Below are positions 61,401-61,811 of a DNA stretch of 61,811 bases, one piece after another. The stretch comes from Spirochaetota bacterium. GTDB taxonomy: Bacteria > Spirochaetota > UBA4802 > JAGODF01. The position numbers were made by a program, and so were the translations under genes. The notes below the pieces were generated by a model that saw only the letters and a list, made by a program, of their open reading frames with translations, made no database searches and was not told the DNA's origin. Position 1 is the first letter of the stretch, and the number at the start of each line of letters is the position of its first letter. The stretch is from contig JARKUF010000035.1 of the NCBI GenBank assembly GCA_029974015.1, forward strand, positions 1 to 61,811, written 5' to 3'.

Positions 61401-61511
61401 ATGAGTGATGAAGGCTTTTCATTCATTCATTCATTCATTCATTCATTCATTCATTCATTCATTCATTCATTCATTCATTGGAAAATTATATCTTTTAGGA
61501 GGATTTTATGA
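61401..61511 (+). CDS. Possible leader peptide coded through the ATTC repeat
   Basis: From ATG 61401 (or 61395) the frame reads a few residues, then Phe-Ile-His-Ser repeats coded by the ATTC tract, and stops at TGA 61509-61511, which overlaps the lipoprotein ATG as ATGA. No Shine-Dalgarno precedes it; if transcription starts at about 61399-61401 it could be leaderless. Speculative. Confidence 0.3.
   Translation: MSDEGFSFIHSFIHSFIHSFIHSFIHWKIISFRRIL
61421..61479 (+). repeat. (ATTC)14 tetranucleotide tandem repeat
   Basis: Fourteen perfect ATTC units (61421-61476) plus ATT, between the promoter and the lipoprotein ribosome-binding site. Tracts of this kind are prone to slipped-strand changes of 4 nt. 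Confidence 0.95.
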
Positions 61512-61811
61512 AGTACATTAAATTTCTGGCAACACTGCTGGTTACGGCAACCCTTGCTTTTACGGCCTGCGGCGACGACGGCGGCACTGATGGTGACGGC
61601 GGAACAACACCAGTGACCACAGAAAATGCTATAAACATAGCCGCAATCCCCGGCGTAACGCCTCCAGCTTATGGCCAAACTCCTGTAACCACAATAACAG
61701 CGACAGAGCAGTACACGGGAACTGTCACCTGGAACCCGTCGGACGCAACCTTTGCGGCGTCAACTGTGTACACGGCAACTATTACACTGACCGCAAAATC
61801 GGGATACACCC
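61508..61811 (+). CDS. Repeat-domain surface lipoprotein (N-terminal part, cut by window edge)
   Basis: AGGAGG 5 nt before ATG 61508. Signal MKYIKFLATLLVTATLAF with lipobox FTAC (Cys21), then an Asp/Gly-rich linker and the start of a beta-rich repeat (IPGVTPPAYGQTPVTTITAT, YTGTVTWNPSDATFAASTVY). I recall this repeat type from multi-repeat surface proteins of spirochaetes. At least 101 residues lie in the window; the end is outside. Confidence 0.8.
   Translation, partial: MKYIKFLATLLVTATLAFTACGDDGGTDGDGGTTPVTTENAINIAAIPGVTPPAYGQTPVTTITATEQYTGTVTWNPSDATFAASTVYTATITLTAKSGYT

Noticed and set aside
1..61811. CRISPR array or prophage
   Set aside because: No regularly spaced direct repeats with unique spacers, and no phage structural or integrase genes; repeats present are dispersed and palindromic.

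Overview
The window reads as a gene-dense, moderately GC-rich chromosome segment of a strictly anaerobic, Gram-negative (outer-membrane-bearing) bacterium. An outer membrane is implied by a TolC-type efflux operon, a TonB-dependent receptor, Mla/MCE lipid-transport genes and several lipoproteins. Anaerobic, formate-linked energy metabolism is implied by two separate selenocysteine-containing formate dehydrogenases, a multiheme cytochrome c, system II cytochrome c maturation genes, FdhE, an FmdE-like protein and a molbindin. The style of the repeat-domain lipoprotein at the right edge and the uncharacterised proteins linked to parAB suggest a spirochaete, but no taxonomic marker such as rRNA is present, so this is an inference. 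No tRNA, rRNA, CRISPR array or intact insertion sequence was seen.

Layout. 1-4.8 kb: end of an unknown gene, then a tetR-tolC-hlyD-emrB-type drug efflux operon on the minus strand with a palindromic operator inside the tetR promoter. 4.9-8.9 kb: pentapeptide-repeat protein, a two-subunit CoA-transferase and a crotonase. 8.9-12 kb: AT-rich, decayed accessory stretch (a gene with an in-frame stop, a truncated VapC-like toxin beside its antitoxin, an MBL hydrolase, repeats). 12-16.2 kb: GXWXG/DUF4334 protein, coaE, an MFS transporter, a PpiC-type foldase lipoprotein. 16.3-21.1 kb: minus-strand operon of a 646-aa unknown protein, an exported amidotransferase-fold-like membrane protein, parA and parB. 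21.4-30.2 kb: nadC, a lipase-like hydrolase, a GGDEF-MORN-ktrB-ktrA operon, mlaF and divergent mlaD-radA.

30.2-49 kb is the redox core, all on the minus strand. An NAD-linked formate dehydrogenase (NuoEF-like fusion plus selenocysteine FdhA with a NuoG-like N-terminus) is followed by a Tat-exported selenocysteine formate dehydrogenase set (membrane protein, FdhA, FdhB, FdhE, pentaheme cytochrome). Then comes a TonB receptor, a sulfite-oxidase-fold-like lipoprotein, CcsA and ResB. The likely division of labour is cytoplasmic formate/NAD(H) interconversion by the first enzyme, and periplasmic formate oxidation feeding electrons to c-type cytochromes by the second. FmdE-like, NTPase and molbindin genes upstream fit metal-cofactor (Mo/W) supply. 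49.7-61 kb: prfC, HAD, SDR, an unknown 510-aa protein, a nucleotidyltransferase, a coiled-coil membrane protein, an IS66 remnant, AlkD, a CoA-transferase/GNAT fusion, an ABM monooxygenase and an iron-ADH. The window ends in a lipoprotein gene whose leader carries a tetranucleotide repeat.

Intergenic DNA is unusually rich in palindromic repeats. One MITE-like family of about 120 bp (ends AGGCAACCT) has five near-complete copies and several fragments. A second family occurs twice, 25 kb apart, with compensatory base changes in its main stem; this is the most striking unexplained signal in the window.
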